From NCBI GenBank assembly GCA_963751665.1, contig CAVVVF010000009.1, positions 62,001 to 126,000 of the forward strand: a stretch of 64,000 bases of DNA. The letters run 5' to 3'. Below are positions 1-9,978 of this stretch, piece by piece (positions within the stretch are counted from its first letter, which is position 1; the number at the start of each line of letters is the position of its first letter). The translations under genes were made by a program, and so were the position numbers. The notes below the pieces were generated by a model. It was not told the DNA's origin. It saw only the letters and a list, made by a program, of their open reading frames with translations, and searched no databases. Source of the DNA: AC-69 sp963751665 (GTDB lineage Bacteria; Actinomycetota; UBA4738; HRBIN12).

Positions 1-2
1 AG

Positions 3-953
3 GATGCCCTCCGCCGCACCTTGGGCGAAGAGGCGGCCCGCGATCTCCGAAGGCTCAAGCAGATCGAGCGAACCCTTGAACAGGCCGGCCTGGTCTCCAG
101 GCGTGAGGGACGGCTGGAGGTGACGCCGAAGGGCGCGCGCAAGCTCGGCGAGCGAGCGCTGGTCAGGGTGTTCGAGCGGCTCCGCCGGGACCGGGAGGGG
201 ACCCACGATGCTCGGGAGGTCGGTGGCCTGGCCGAGCCGACCGGTTCCACACGGCCGTGGACGTTCGGCGACACCGGCCAGATCGCGGTGCAGCGCACCG
301 TGTTCAACGCCGTGCTGCGAGGCGGACCCGGTGCCGACGTGCACCTCGTTCCCGACGACTTCGAGCTGGTCGACGCGGAGCAGCGGACCGAGGCCGCCAC
401 GGCCTTGCTGCTCGACCTGTCCTTCTCCATGCCGCTTCGGGGCCATTTCGTCCACGCGAAGAGGATGGCCCTGGCCCTGCACGCGCTGATCGAGGGACGG
501 TACCCGCACGATCGGCTCTACATGATCGGGTTCTCCGACTACGCGAGGCGGATGGAGCCCCAGGACCTCACGGCCGCGGGATGGGAGCGCGTGTACGGGA
601 CGAACATGCAGCACGCGTTCAACCTGGCAGGGCGACTGCTGGCGCAACACCCCCGGGCGACGCGGCAGGTGATCATGGTGACCGACGGCGAGCCGACCGC
701 CCACCTGGAGGGCGAGGAGGTGTTCTTCTCGTGGCCGCCAGTCCCGAGGACCATCCAGCTCACGCTGACCGAGGCGCTCAGGCTGTCGCGTGCCGGCGTC
801 ACGGTGAACGTGTTCATGCTGGAGGACTCGCCGGGGTTGATCCGGTTCATGGAGCGCCTGGCCAAGCTCACCGCGGGGCGCGTGTTCCTGATGGATGACC
901 GCGAGATCGGCGACTTCATCGTCCGGGACTACGTGTCCCGGCGGACGCAGTAG
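3..953 (+). CDS. VWA-domain protein, 5' end outside the window
   Basis: The reading frame is open to the left edge, so the TTG at 21 is probably not the true start and the gene is partial. Counted from that TTG, a von Willebrand factor A domain begins near residue 125. The MIDAS metal site is visible as D132-x-S134-x-S136, a Thr in GTNMQ near 194, and the TDGEPT loop near 223. The N-terminal 60 residues look helical with a short winged-helix-like stretch. Full-length actinobacterial relatives are about twice this length and often sit beside AAA+ (magnesium-chelatase-like) ATPases, whose position here would be off the left edge. Its partner and substrate are unknown. The gene converges on a methyltransferase 15 bp away. 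Confidence 0.85.
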   Translation, partial: DALRRTLGEEAARDLRRLKQIERTLEQAGLVSRREGRLEVTPKGARKLGERALVRVFERLRRDREGTHDAREVGGLAEPTGSTRPWTFGDTGQIAVQRTVFNAVLRGGPGADVHLVPDDFELVDAEQRTEAATALLLDLSFSMPLRGHFVHAKRMALALHALIEGRYPHDRLYMIGFSDYARRMEPQDLTAAGWERVYGTNMQHAFNLAGRLLAQHPRATRQVIMVTDGEPTAHLEGEEVFFSWPPVPRTIQLTLTEALRLSRAGVTVNVFMLEDSPGLIRFMERLAKLTAGRVFLMDDREIGDFIVRDYVSRRTQ

Positions 954-968
954 GCCCTCCCAGCTCCG

Positions 969-1802
969 TCAGGTCCGGGCGGATGTGTCCCACCACAGCG
1001 TGACCAGGCGTTGCGCTTCCGGCCCGGCAGACCAGAGCCCGTCGTGCTGGGCCAGGCGGTCGCCCAGGGCCTCCGCGATCTCGTCGTCGCGTTCGGGCGT
1101 CAGGCACAACCTCCGCCGGATGAGCCCGACCGCGTCCTCGCGCCGCTCGAACCCGCCGCTCCGGGGTGGTCTCGCGACGTCCTCCCGTCTCACCTCGAAC
1201 CCCGACTCGCGGAGAGCCTCCTCGGCGTCGTCGGCGGTGGGTTCGGTGGGACGCTCCAGGTCATGGAAACGGAGCCACAGGTCGCTCATCCAGGCCAGCG
1301 GATGCGTCGACGTGATCTCGATCACCACGCGGTGGCGGGCATGGTCGTGCAGGGCTCGCGCGAACGGCTCGAGGTCCTGCACGTTGTAGAGGACGTGCGC
1401 GCACACCACGACGTCCGCGGCGTCGGCCTCGGCGGCGACGTCGGGCCACCGGCCGAGGATCGGGACCGCCTCGACCCCGGCGGCCGCTGCGGCCCGACGG
1501 AACTCATCCAGCATCGCCTCGGAGCTGTCGACGCCCGCGACGCGGGATGCCCGCGGCCACAGGGGACGCGAGGCGGCCCCCGCCCCCACGCCGACGTCCA
1601 GGATGGTCCCGCGCGTCCGGCAGCGCCTCGAGGGCCTCCAGGACGGTGGGGCCGCGCGCCTGGGTGGCCGCGGCCGCGTCGGCCCGGCGACCGGAACAGC
1701 TCCGGGGGAAACGTCCAGGGGGACTCGGTGGCCCGCGACAGGATCTCGTCCAGGGATGGCCCAGCTTGCCAGCGCGGCTCCCCATCGCTCCGCGGCGTTC
1801 AC
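969..1802 (-). CDS. Class I SAM-dependent methyltransferase (frameshifted N-terminal part)
   Basis: Transfers a methyl group from S-adenosylmethionine; the substrate cannot be told. The SAM-binding motif I (LDVGVGAGAA) and an acidic post-motif (VAGVDSS) are clear, followed by the VVVCAHVLYNV strand. Between about 1605 and 1745 the homologous sequence runs through all three minus frames (DEILSRAT, then ADAAAATQ, then TILDVG). This is explained by three single-base insertions that restore the frame, so an uncorrected translation carries about 45 wrong residues before motif I. GTG start at 1802. It lies 19 nt downstream of the CoA-transferase and is probably cotranscribed with it. Confidence 0.75.
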   Translation of the reverse strand: MNAAERWGAALASWAIPGRDPVAGHRVPLDVSPGAVPVAGPTRPRPPRRAAPPSWRPSRRCRTRGTILDVGVGAGAASRPLWPRASRVAGVDSSEAMLDEFRRAAAAAGVEAVPILGRWPDVAAEADAADVVVCAHVLYNVQDLEPFARALHDHARHRVVIEITSTHPLAWMSDLWLRFHDLERPTEPTADDAEEALRESGFEVRREDVARPPRSGGFERREDAVGLIRRRLCLTPERDDEIAEALGDRLAQHDGLWSAGPEAQRLVTLWWDTSART

Positions 1803-1821
1803 TGGCTCACCGTAGGCGGAC

Positions 1822-3069
1822 TCAGTCCCGCTCCATCATGACCTCGTCGGTGTGCTCCCCGAGGACGGGCGGTGGGAGACGCACCGGTAGGAGCTCGCCG
1901 GAGAGCCGGATGGGGTTCGCCACCAGACGAAGCGCTCCTCGGACAGGATCCTGGACGTCCTGCACGACGGCCAGGCCCTCCGGCGAGCCGAACACCTCGT
2001 CCAACCGGCGGACGGGAGCGCACGGCACGCCCACAAGCTCGAGTGCTTGCAGCCATCCGTCCGCCGGCCGCGACCGGAAGGCGTCCTGCAACAGCGGGAT
2101 CAGCTCGGAGCGGTTCCGGACCCGGGCGTCGTTCGTGGCGAACCGGGGGTCCTCGGCGAGCTCGGATCGTCCGATCACCTCGCACGTGTTCCGGAAGAGC
2201 TTGTCGTTGCCGGCCGCCAGGATGAACGGACGGTCCGCGGACTCGAACAGCTGGTACGGAACGATGTTCGGATGCTCGTTGCCCATCGGGCCCGGCACGT
2301 TGCCGCCCAGAAGGTAGTTCGCCGCCTGGTTCACCAGTGCGGCGAGGCTCGCCTCGAACAGCGACACGGTGACCTTCCGCCCGAGGCCCGAGCGCGCGCG
2401 GCCGAGGAGCGCGGCCTGGATGCCGTTCGCCGCGTACAGCCCGGCGATCACGTCGAGGAGCGCCACCCCGACCTTGGTGGGCTCGCCCCCTGGCTGGCCG
2501 GTGAAGCTCATGAGGCCCGACAGGGCCTGGACGATGATGTCGTAGCCCGGCCGGGAAGCTCCTTGGCCCTCCTCGGAGAACGCGACCAGCGAGCAGTACA
2601 CCAGCCGCGGATCCTGAGCGGCGAGGGACGGATAGTCCAGGCCGAAGCTCGCCATGAGACCGGGGCGGAAGTTCTCGACCACCACGTCCGCCCGGGTGGC
2701 AAGGTCGCGGGCGGCCGTCCTTCCTTCGGGCGTCGAGAGGTCGAGGACGACCGAGCGCTTGTTCCGGTTGAGCGACAGGAAGTACGCGGCGTCCTCGCCG
2801 ACGAATGGCGGCCCCCACCGCCTGGTGTCGTCGCCCGTCCCCGGGCGCTCGATCTTCACGACGTCGGCGCCGAGGTCGGCCAGGATCATCGTCGCGAGCG
2901 GCCCCGCCAGGACCCTGGAGAAATCCACCACTCGCACCCCGGAGAGGGGCGCATCGACAGCCGTTCTGGGGGCGGGCTCGTCGCGGTGGCCTGACACCGG
3001 CTCTCCACCAACGAGGGCTACGGGGGCAAAGATGGAACCGCCGGAACCCGAGGGTTCCAGCGGCTCCAT
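1822..3069 (-). CDS. CaiB/BaiF-type family III CoA-transferase
   Basis: Moves CoA between an acyl-CoA donor and a carboxylic acid through an aspartyl-CoA intermediate; the substrate is unassigned. The frame is intact at 415 aa, the usual family length of 390-420. The N-terminal family signature GVRVVDFSRVLAGP is at residues 44-57, and the catalytic Asp sits in GYDII at residue 177. The first 38 residues (rich in G, P and E) are not family-like, so the real start may be a GTG near residue 25. Divergent from the coiled-coil gene at 3179, with about 110 bp for both promoters. Confidence 0.85.
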   Translation of the reverse strand: MEPLEPSGSGGSIFAPVALVGGEPVSGHRDEPAPRTAVDAPLSGVRVVDFSRVLAGPLATMILADLGADVVKIERPGTGDDTRRWGPPFVGEDAAYFLSLNRNKRSVVLDLSTPEGRTAARDLATRADVVVENFRPGLMASFGLDYPSLAAQDPRLVYCSLVAFSEEGQGASRPGYDIIVQALSGLMSFTGQPGGEPTKVGVALLDVIAGLYAANGIQAALLGRARSGLGRKVTVSLFEASLAALVNQAANYLLGGNVPGPMGNEHPNIVPYQLFESADRPFILAAGNDKLFRNTCEVIGRSELAEDPRFATNDARVRNRSELIPLLQDAFRSRPADGWLQALELVGVPCAPVRRLDEVFGSPEGLAVVQDVQDPVRGALRLVANPIRLSGELLPVRLPPPVLGEHTDEVMMERD

Positions 3070-3178
3070 CGGAACATATACACCGGCCGTCCCGGCGGGG
3101 TCAAATCCTGCCGCCGCTCGGGCGCTCGCGGCGCCAGACGGGCTGGCGGTCCGGCCCGGAAGTTGCCACGATAGCCGC

Positions 3179-3832
3179 GTGAATCAGGAGAGCCTCGAGC
3201 GGGCGAACGCCTTCCTGGCCGCGGTGGCGTCCAGGGTCGGGCCGGGCGAGGTGCTGGAGGTGAGCCCGGCCGACATCGCGCGGGACATGGGCCTGCCCGA
3301 ACCGCTCGCCGCCGCTCGCGCCGTGCGAGCGCTGCTCGCACGGCGCCGCCTGGAGATGGTGGACGGCAAGTACCGCCTCATCGACCCCAGGCCGATCGAC
3401 CCCGGCGAGCGCGAGCAGGTGCCCCGGCCCCGCAGGCCGAGGTCCAGCCGCCAGCCGGCGGACGAGCCGGGTCCCCCGTCCCGCCCCACGTACTCGGAGA
3501 TCGGCCGCGAGGCCATCGAGCGGATGATCGAGCTGGGGCGGGAGGTCGCGTCCCTGCGAGCCGGACTGCGGACGGCCCGGGAAGAGGCCCGCGAATCCCG
3601 TGAGGCCCGGGACGACGCGGAGCGCCGGGCGCAGGCGCTGGCCAGCAAGGTCCGGGACCTCGAGGCTCGGGCCGAGATGGCCGAGTCGAACCTTCGCACG
3701 CTCCTGACCGCGGCGCGGGCGTCAGGCCGCGAGATACCGGTCGGCGACACCGAGATGGAAGCCATCCTCGGCGTCCTGAAGGGCGATCACGAGGGCGCTC
3801 AGGAGCAGCAGGAGCGCTCGGCGAACGCCTGA
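3179..3832 (+). CDS. Predicted wHTH plus coiled-coil protein, unknown function
   Basis: No family recognised. I chose the GTG at 3179 because upstream translation overlaps the divergent CoA-transferase and looks non-coding. Residues 15-65 resemble a small winged-helix fold (SPADIARDMGLPE, then a GKYRLID wing). A basic, proline-rich linker follows (residues 75-105), then a long Arg/Glu/Ala coiled coil (residues about 110-185) with heptad spacing, and an acidic tail. This arrangement suits a DNA-associated or cytoskeletal adaptor, but that is inference only. Convergent with dppF, 4 bp away. An antisense ORF at 3184-3765 is a composition shadow. Confidence 0.6.
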   Translation: MNQESLERANAFLAAVASRVGPGEVLEVSPADIARDMGLPEPLAAARAVRALLARRRLEMVDGKYRLIDPRPIDPGEREQVPRPRRPRSSRQPADEPGPPSRPTYSEIGREAIERMIELGREVASLRAGLRTAREEARESREARDDAERRAQALASKVRDLEARAEMAESNLRTLLTAARASGREIPVGDTEMEAILGVLKGDHEGAQEQQERSANA

Positions 3833-3836
3833 CGGC

Positions 3837-4895
3837 TCAGCTCTGGGGCTCAGCCATCGTCACCGCCTGACCCTTGCCGACGGCGACGGCGGCGAGGTGG
3901 CACGCGGCGAAGTGCTCGGGACGAAGCTCCAGCAGGCCGAGGTCCTCTCCGAGGCACCGCTCCTCGACCCCCGCCGCTCGGGCCGCGCCGGATGCCACCT
4001 CCGGGCACCGAGGGTGGAACCGGCACCCGGGCGGGATCCTGGTCGGGTCCGGCGGCTCCCCGATGAGGATGGGCCGATCCAGCCCGCCGGCCTCGGGCAC
4101 CACGTTCAGCAGGGCCTTCGTGTAGGGATGGAGCGGTTTGGTCAGCACGTCCTCGGCCGGGCCGATCTCGACGATGCGGCCGAGGTACATCACCGCGACC
4201 CGATCGGCGATGGTCCACGCCAGTCCGAGGTCGTGCGTCACCACCAGGATGGCCAGGCCGAGGTCGTCGCGGAGCTGGAGGAGCAGTCGCAGGATCTCGC
4301 CGCGCACCGACGCGTCGAGGTTCGACACCGGCTCGTCGGCGACGAGCATCACCGGGTCGAGCACCAGAGCTCCCGCGATCACCACGCGCTGGCGCTGTCC
4401 GCCCGACAGCTCGTGCGGATAGTTGAGGAAGAACCGTTCCGGAGGCCGCATCCCGGCGCGGGAGAGGGCGCGGGCCACGAGCTCCTGCTCGGTCTCGCCG
4501 TTCGGGCCGCGGTGGATCCGGTGGATCCGCAGGCCCTCGGCGACCGACTCGTAGATCGTCTGTCGGGGGTTGAGCGCGCCGGTTGGGTCCTGGAAGATCA
4601 TCTGCACCTTCCGGCGATAGGCCCGCAGATCCTTCGAGATCTTCCGCCCCTGGAACAGGATCTGGCCTTCCTTCGGCGGCTCGAGGCCCATGATGGCCCT
4701 GGCCGTCGTGGTCTTGCCGCATCCCGACTCACCCGCCAGCGCAAGCACCTCGCCCTGGCGAAGCTGCAGGCTGACGCCGTCGACGGCCCTGGATTGCGTG
4801 GCCTTGCGGCCGAGGAGGCCGGCCCCCAGGCCGACCCGGCCGGCGAACGTGACCTTGAGGTCGCGGACCTCGAGCAGGGGTGGGGCACCGCTCAT
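3837..4895 (-). CDS. dppF: Oligopeptide ABC transporter ATPase, DppF/OppF type
   Basis: One of two ATPases that power peptide import with the DppBC pore. The frame is intact at 352 aa. Walker A (GESGCGKTT) is at residues 55-63, the Q loop at QDPTGALNP, the signature LSGGQRQR near 172, Walker B LVADEP and the switch His in VTHDLGL. The C terminus carries the oligopeptide-specific HPY extension with its cysteine motif (CRFHPRCP), which in homologues can hold an Fe-S cluster. Its ATG overlaps the dppD stop codon by four bases (ATGA), so the two are translationally coupled. Last gene of the operon. Confidence 0.93.
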   Translation of the reverse strand: MSGAPPLLEVRDLKVTFAGRVGLGAGLLGRKATQSRAVDGVSLQLRQGEVLALAGESGCGKTTTARAIMGLEPPKEGQILFQGRKISKDLRAYRRKVQMIFQDPTGALNPRQTIYESVAEGLRIHRIHRGPNGETEQELVARALSRAGMRPPERFFLNYPHELSGGQRQRVVIAGALVLDPVMLVADEPVSNLDASVRGEILRLLLQLRDDLGLAILVVTHDLGLAWTIADRVAVMYLGRIVEIGPAEDVLTKPLHPYTKALLNVVPEAGGLDRPILIGEPPDPTRIPPGCRFHPRCPEVASGAARAAGVEERCLGEDLGLLELRPEHFAACHLAAVAVGKGQAVTMAEPQS

Positions 4896-5897
4896 AGGAC
4901 GTCCTCGGGGGTTCGTGCGCCCTCCAGCACCGGCTTTGCCGAATCGACCAGGAGGCACGCGGCCCGCCACCTCGGGCTCACGTCGAACAGCCCGGGGTCG
5001 ATGTGGGGGCAGGCCTCGAACGCCAAGGGACACCGCGGATGGAACGTGCATCCGGTGGGAAGGTCCTGCGGATAGGGCGGGTCCCCGGGCAGGCCGGAGG
5101 GAGCCTTGCGGAACCTCCCGTCGCCGATCGCGGGGAACGCGTCGGCCAGGGCCCTCGTGTAGGGGTGCGCCGACTCGTAGAACACCGATTGGGCCGGGCC
5201 CTCCTCGACGATCCTGCCGGCGTACATGATGGCCAGCCGATCGCATACCTCGATCAAGCACCGACAGGTCGTGGGTGATGAACAGCATGGCCAGCCCCAG
5301 GTCTCGCTGGAGCTCGTTCAGGAGCTGGAGCACCTGCGCCTGCACCATCACGTCGAGGGCGGTGGTCGGCTCGTCGGCGACGACCAGGCTGGGGTTGCAG
5401 GCCAGGGCCATGGCGATCATCACCCGCTGCTTCTGGCCACCCGAGAGCTCGTGCGGATAGTCCCTGAGGCGGCGGGGCGGCAGGCCGACCTGCTCGAGCA
5501 GGCCACCCACCCGAACGCGAGCCTCCCGCTCGCCGGCCTGCTGGTGGATGAGGATGGCCTCCTCGATCTGCTCGCCCACCCGCTGCACCGGGTTGAGCGC
5601 GTGCATGGCGCCCTGGAACACGATGGAGGTCTCCGTCCACCGAACCGCCCGAAGCCGCCCCGGCTTCATGCCCAGCACGTCCTCGCCGTTCAACAGGATG
5701 GAGCCGGTGACCTCGGTCCCGGTGGGGAGGAGCCGCAGCAGAGCCCCGGCGATGGTGGACTTGCCGCAGCCCGACTCGCCGGCCAGGCCCAGGACCTCGC
5801 CCTTCCCGATCTCGATGTCCACGCCGCGCACGGCCGGGACCGGCCCGGATTGCGTCCGGTAGTTCACGAAGAGGTCTCGAACCGACAGGAGGCTCAT
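4892..5897 (-). CDS. dppD: Oligopeptide ABC transporter ATPase, DppD/OppD type (one frameshift)
   Basis: Partner ATPase of dppF. Starts at ATG 5897, overlapping the dppC stop. Walker A (GESGCGKST), the signature LSGGQKQR, Walker B VVADEPTTALD and the switch His (ITHDLSVL) are in one frame. From about 5250 the protein continues in a second frame (IEVCDRLAIMYAGRIVEEG) through the HPY extension with CTFHPRCP. Removing one T from the CTTGATC run on the coding strand restores a single reading frame. Without repair it would lose its C-terminal 120 residues. Confidence 0.9.
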
Positions 5898-6861
5898 CGG
5901 GCCCGAAGCTTGGGGTTGAGGATGTCGTCCAGGGCGTAGCCGATCATCGTGAACGACAGCACCACCAGGACGATGGCCAGGCCGGGCGGCACGACCCACC
6001 ACCAGTTGCCGGCGAAGGGCGCGCCTGCCCCGAACGAGTTCTCCAGGATCGTCCCCCACGACGTGTGGAGCGGATCGCCCAGGCCCAGGAACGACAGCGT
6101 GGACTCGGAGAGGATCGCCACCGCCACGGTCAGCACGGTGTTGGCGAAGATCAGCGGCCCGACGTTGGGGAGGATGTGCCGGGTGACGAGGTGCCAGTCG
6201 CTCGCGCCCAGCGCCCGGGCTCGCTCCACGTACGGGCGCGTCTTCAGCGACAGCACCTGGGCCCGGATGACGCGCGCGGTGCTCGGCCACGACGTGATGC
6301 CGATGACGAAGATGACCGTGTAGAACGACGGACCGAGCAGCGTGGCCAGCACGATCGCCAGGGGGAGGAACGGGAGCACCAGGAACCAGTCCGTCAACCG
6401 CATCAACACGGTCTCCCGCCACGCCCCGAAATAGCCCGCGATCAAACCGATGGTGGTGCCGATCACCATCGTGATGGCCGTGGAGACCAACCCCACGGTC
6501 ATCGAGATCCGGGTTCCCCAGATCGTGAGCGTGAGCACCGAGCGTCCCAGGTCGTCGGTGCCCGAGAGGGTACTTCAAGGTGGGTGGCTGGAGCTGGGGA
6601 CCCGTGGACGGACAGGTGGGATCGAGGCCGCAGGAGCTGGCGAGGAGCGGGGCGAAGATGGCCACGAAGATGAAGAACCCCAGGATGATCAGGCCGGCCA
6701 TCCCCATCTTGTTCTTCCGGTACTCCTTCCACACGCGCTTCGCCGCGGCCTTGCGGCGGGCCCGCGCGATCTGCTTCGGGCGTGCGGGGCGGCTCCTTCA
6801 CCTCGATGTGGACGGCCGGGGCGGGGGCGACGGGCTCGGTGGATGTCGGCTGGGGTCGCAT
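5894..6861 (-). CDS. dppC: Oligopeptide ABC transporter permease, DppC type (frameshifted)
   Basis: Second pore subunit. The homologous sequence runs through three frames. It begins at 6861 with a 25-residue P/T/E-rich cytosolic leader, continues from about 6780 with a positive stretch (VWKEYRKNKMG) and the first membrane helix, and from about 6540 holds the permease core. The binding-protein-dependent transport signature (EAA loop: ERARALGASDWHLVTRHILPN) is present, and four more hydrophobic segments follow. Deleting one G from the GGG at about 6560 gives LGTDDLGRSVL, the conserved DppC linker, which supports a sequencing error. Coupled to dppD by an ATGA overlap. Confidence 0.88.
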
Positions 6862-6864
6862 GGC

Positions 6865-7849
6865 TCAGCCCGCCCTGCACGCGGGGATCGAGGTAGGAGT
6901 ACAGGAGGTCGGCGACGAGGTTCGCGACGATCACCGAGGCGCTGAACAGCAGGAACAGGCCCTGGAGGATCGGGAAGTCACGCTGATCGACGGATGTCGC
7001 CGTGAGCAGCCCGAGGCCGGGCCAGTTGAAGATCAGCTCGATCGTGATCACGCCCGAGAGCACGAACCCGAGCTGCAGGATCGTCACCGTCATCGTGGGG
7101 AGGAGCGCGTTCGGGACGGCATGTCCGTACAGCACGCGGTTCTCCCGCACGCCCTTGGCCCGGGCGGTGATGATGAAGTCCTCGCCCAGGGTCTCGAGGA
7201 GCGAGGACCGCATGATCAGCGAGTACTCGCCGAGGTAGGACAGCGTGAGGACGAAGAACGGCAGCACCATGTGGTTCAGCACGTCGACGACGTGGGCCGA
7301 ACCCCGTGTAGCCGGCGCCGGTGGTCTCGTAGCCCCCGGTGGGGAACAGCGCGGGGAAGGGCCCGACCCCAACGGCGAACGCCATGATCACGAGGAGCCC
7401 GAACCAGAACTCCGGCATCGAGTACGTGAACAGAGTGAATCCCAGCATGCCCTGGTCGTACTTGCTCCCTCGCCGCCACCCTGGCGGATCCCGATCCAGA
7501 TGCCGAGGGCGGTCGAGGCGAGCGTCGACAGCCCGATCAGCAGCACCGTCGGCCAGATCCGCCCCGCGATCACCTGGGAGACCGGGAGGTTGTAGAAGTA
7601 CGAGTACCCCAGGTGTCCTTCGAACGTCTCCTTCACGTAGTGGACGAACTGTTGCGGGAGCGGGAGGTCGAGCCCGAGTTGGTGCTGAAGCTGCAACACA
7701 GCCTGGCCCGAGATCCCCGAGTGCCCCCGAAGGAGCTGGGTCACGGGATCGCCCACCGCCCGGAACAGGAAGAAGTTGAACGCCAGCACGAACGCCAGGG
7801 TGAGGAGCGCCTGGAGCACCTTCGAGATCAGGTACCGGCGCGTGCTCAC
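6865..7849 (-). CDS. dppB: Oligopeptide ABC transporter permease, DppB type (frameshifted)
   Basis: First pore subunit. It opens with MSTRRYLISKVLQALLTL and the FNFFLFRAVGDP segment typical of DppB, then passes through three frames (switches near 7465 and 7305). It ends with the EAA loop (TARAKGVRENRVLYGHAVPN), the GVITIELIFNWPGLG segment and the family ending SYLDPRV. A TGA at 6865-6867 fits the family length, but the uncorrected frame reads through it into dppC, so one more base error near 6870 is likely. It starts 39 nt downstream of the binding-protein gene. Confidence 0.87.
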
Positions 7850-7888
7850 CCTGGTCGATCGCTCCCTGTGCTGCTCACCCGCCTCGGC

Positions 7889-9764
7889 TCAGACGCGGTC
7901 CTCGTCGCTCACCCTGCGCCGCCGTCCCAGCATGATGCCCGCGACGACCACGGCCAGCCCGACCACGATCGCGATCCACACCCAACCAGGGATCCCCTCG
8001 CTCTTCGCGGCGCCAGCGGCTTCCCCGTCACCGGTCGGATGTTGATGAAACGCGAAGGGGCCCCATGTCGCCAGGAGGTCACCCACGCCCTCCGGCTGCA
8101 TGATGTACCCGGTGAACCGGTCGGTCCGGTAGGCCTCCAGGTAGTTCGTGTAGGCGAGCATGATGTAGGGCTGCTCCTCGTACAGGATCTGCTGCATCTG
8201 GTGGACGATGTCGACGCGCTGCTGCGTGCTGGTCGCGGTGAGCTGCTGCTGGTACAGCTTGTCGTACGCCGGGTCGCAGAAGAAGCTGTCGTTGTTGCCG
8301 TACACCCCCGGCTTGGGGGCTCGCTGCTCGCAGGTGAAGATGCCCAGGATGTAGTTGGGGTCGGGGTTGGGGAACCACCCCCAGTGGAACAGCTCGTAGT
8401 CGCCCGACTCGATGATGCTGGTGAGCTTGCCGGAGCTCACGGCGAAGACCTTGACCCCGACGCCGATCTGTTCCAGCCACGACTTCACGAATGGCGCGGT
8501 CTTGATGGTGTTCTGGTCGGAGGTCCGCGTGTAGTAGCGGAGCACCACGTTCTCGCCGGTCTTCGGATCGTTCACGACCCCGTCGCCGTCGGTGTCCGTA
8601 TACCCGGCGGCCGTGAGGTCGGCCTTGGCCTTGTCCAGGTCGAAGTTCAGCGCCTGGTCCGGCGGGGGATCCCAGTTGCCGGTCGTGGCCCCCGGCTGCA
8701 CCGGCGAGTCGGCCACGGTCGCGTAGCCCGCCGTACACCTTGTCCACGAGCGTCTGCTTGTCGATGGCCTCGGCGACCGCCCGCCGGAAGGCCGGATCCG
8801 ACGTCGCGTGGATCCCGTCGCCGTGGGGGACGAATCCGCCCGCCTTGTCCGTCTGGAACGCCGACCCGCTGTTGAACGCCAGCTCGTCGAACAGCGGGAT
8901 CTGGGCGCCCCAGGTCTTGATGTTCGGCTTGGTCTTCAGCGAGTTCAGGATGTTCGCGGAGTCGAAGAAGCCGAAGTCGATCTCGCCCCGCTGGAGGGCG
9001 GCCGCCATCTGGTTCTCGTCGTTGAAGACCTTCTCGATGATGACGTCGACATGCGGCGTGAGGCCGATCTGGGTTCCCCAGAAGTTCGGGTTCCGCTCGA
9101 GCCTCACGAAGTCCCCGGGCTTCTGCTGCGTGACGACCCACGGGCCGCTGCCCACCGCCGGGACGTTCTCGAACTTCTTCGGCTCGTCGAACTTGCTCCA
9201 GATGTGCTCGGGGAGGATGAAGTCGTACATCCACACGGACTGCCCGTTGAGCACCGAGGTCGGCTTTTCGGTGTGGATGACGAACGTGGTGTCGTCCGTG
9301 GCCTCGACGTTCTTGATGATGCTCAGGTCCGCTGCGTAGTTGCTGATGTTGCGTTCCTTGTAGAAGTTCAGCGTCCACGCGACGTCGTTCGCGGTGAACG
9401 GCTGCCCGTCGGACCACTTCAATCCCGACCGCATGTGGTAGGTGAAGGACATGTTGTCCGAACTGGTGTCCACGCTGGTGACGATGGAGTGCTCGAGGTC
9501 GGCGCCGAAATCCTTGGTGGCGAACTCGATCGGCAGGTTGTACTCGAGCGACCAGATCGTGTAGTCGATGCCCAGGTAGCCGACCAGGGGGTTCATCGAG
9601 CTGTTGGGGGGCAGTGACCCCGTAGATGAACGTGCTCTCCTTGGGTTTGACCGTGGCGTCCTGCTCCGAGCGCCACGGTGGTGAAGCTTGTCGCCCGCGA
9701 CGGCGACCACCACCACGGCCGCCGCCCTGATCCAGGAACCGCTCCTTCGTCCGTTGAGGCTCAT
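7889..9764 (-). CDS. Family 5 peptide-binding protein with C-terminal membrane anchor (frameshifted)
   Basis: Extracytoplasmic receptor of the importer. The SBP_bac_5 body is clear (SFTYHMRSGLKWSDGQPFTANDVAWTL in two parts; PNPDPNYILGIF). The ATG at 9764 is followed by a basic stretch and a hydrophobic signal segment (AAAVVVVAVAG). No lipobox cysteine is visible in any frame. The C terminus instead has a single hydrophobic helix (residues GWVWIAIVVGLAVVVAG) followed by RRRR and a short acidic tail, so the receptor appears anchored at its C terminus. Frame switches occur near 8715 and several times between 9620 and 9700. First gene of the five-gene operon. Confidence 0.88.
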
Positions 9765-9978
9765 CGCCCGCCACCCCCCGTCGTTGACTGCCCTCGTTAC
9801 CTGAGTACGAATGGCCGAGGCTCCCGGGTTCCCCTCCGGGCCCGGTGGCGACCCGCCGGCCTCCTCGAACACGGGCCGTCGGCGCCCACCTCGTCGGGCG
9901 TGTATAGCACGGTTGGCCTTCGAAGCTCCAGGCAGGGGGGCAGACCGAGGTCGGGTCCGCGGGGTGACCAGGGGTCAC

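Noticed and set aside
3837..6734. A single open frame of 965 codons spanning two ATPases and part of a permease
   Set aside because: It is made by frameshifts that remove stops. Homology, ATGA overlaps and family lengths show three separate genes (dppF, dppD and dppC).
9901..9906. TATACA (minus strand) as the promoter of the peptide importer
   Set aside because: The hexamer is good, but no -35 fits and it lies about 137 nt before the start; the evidence is too thin to list.
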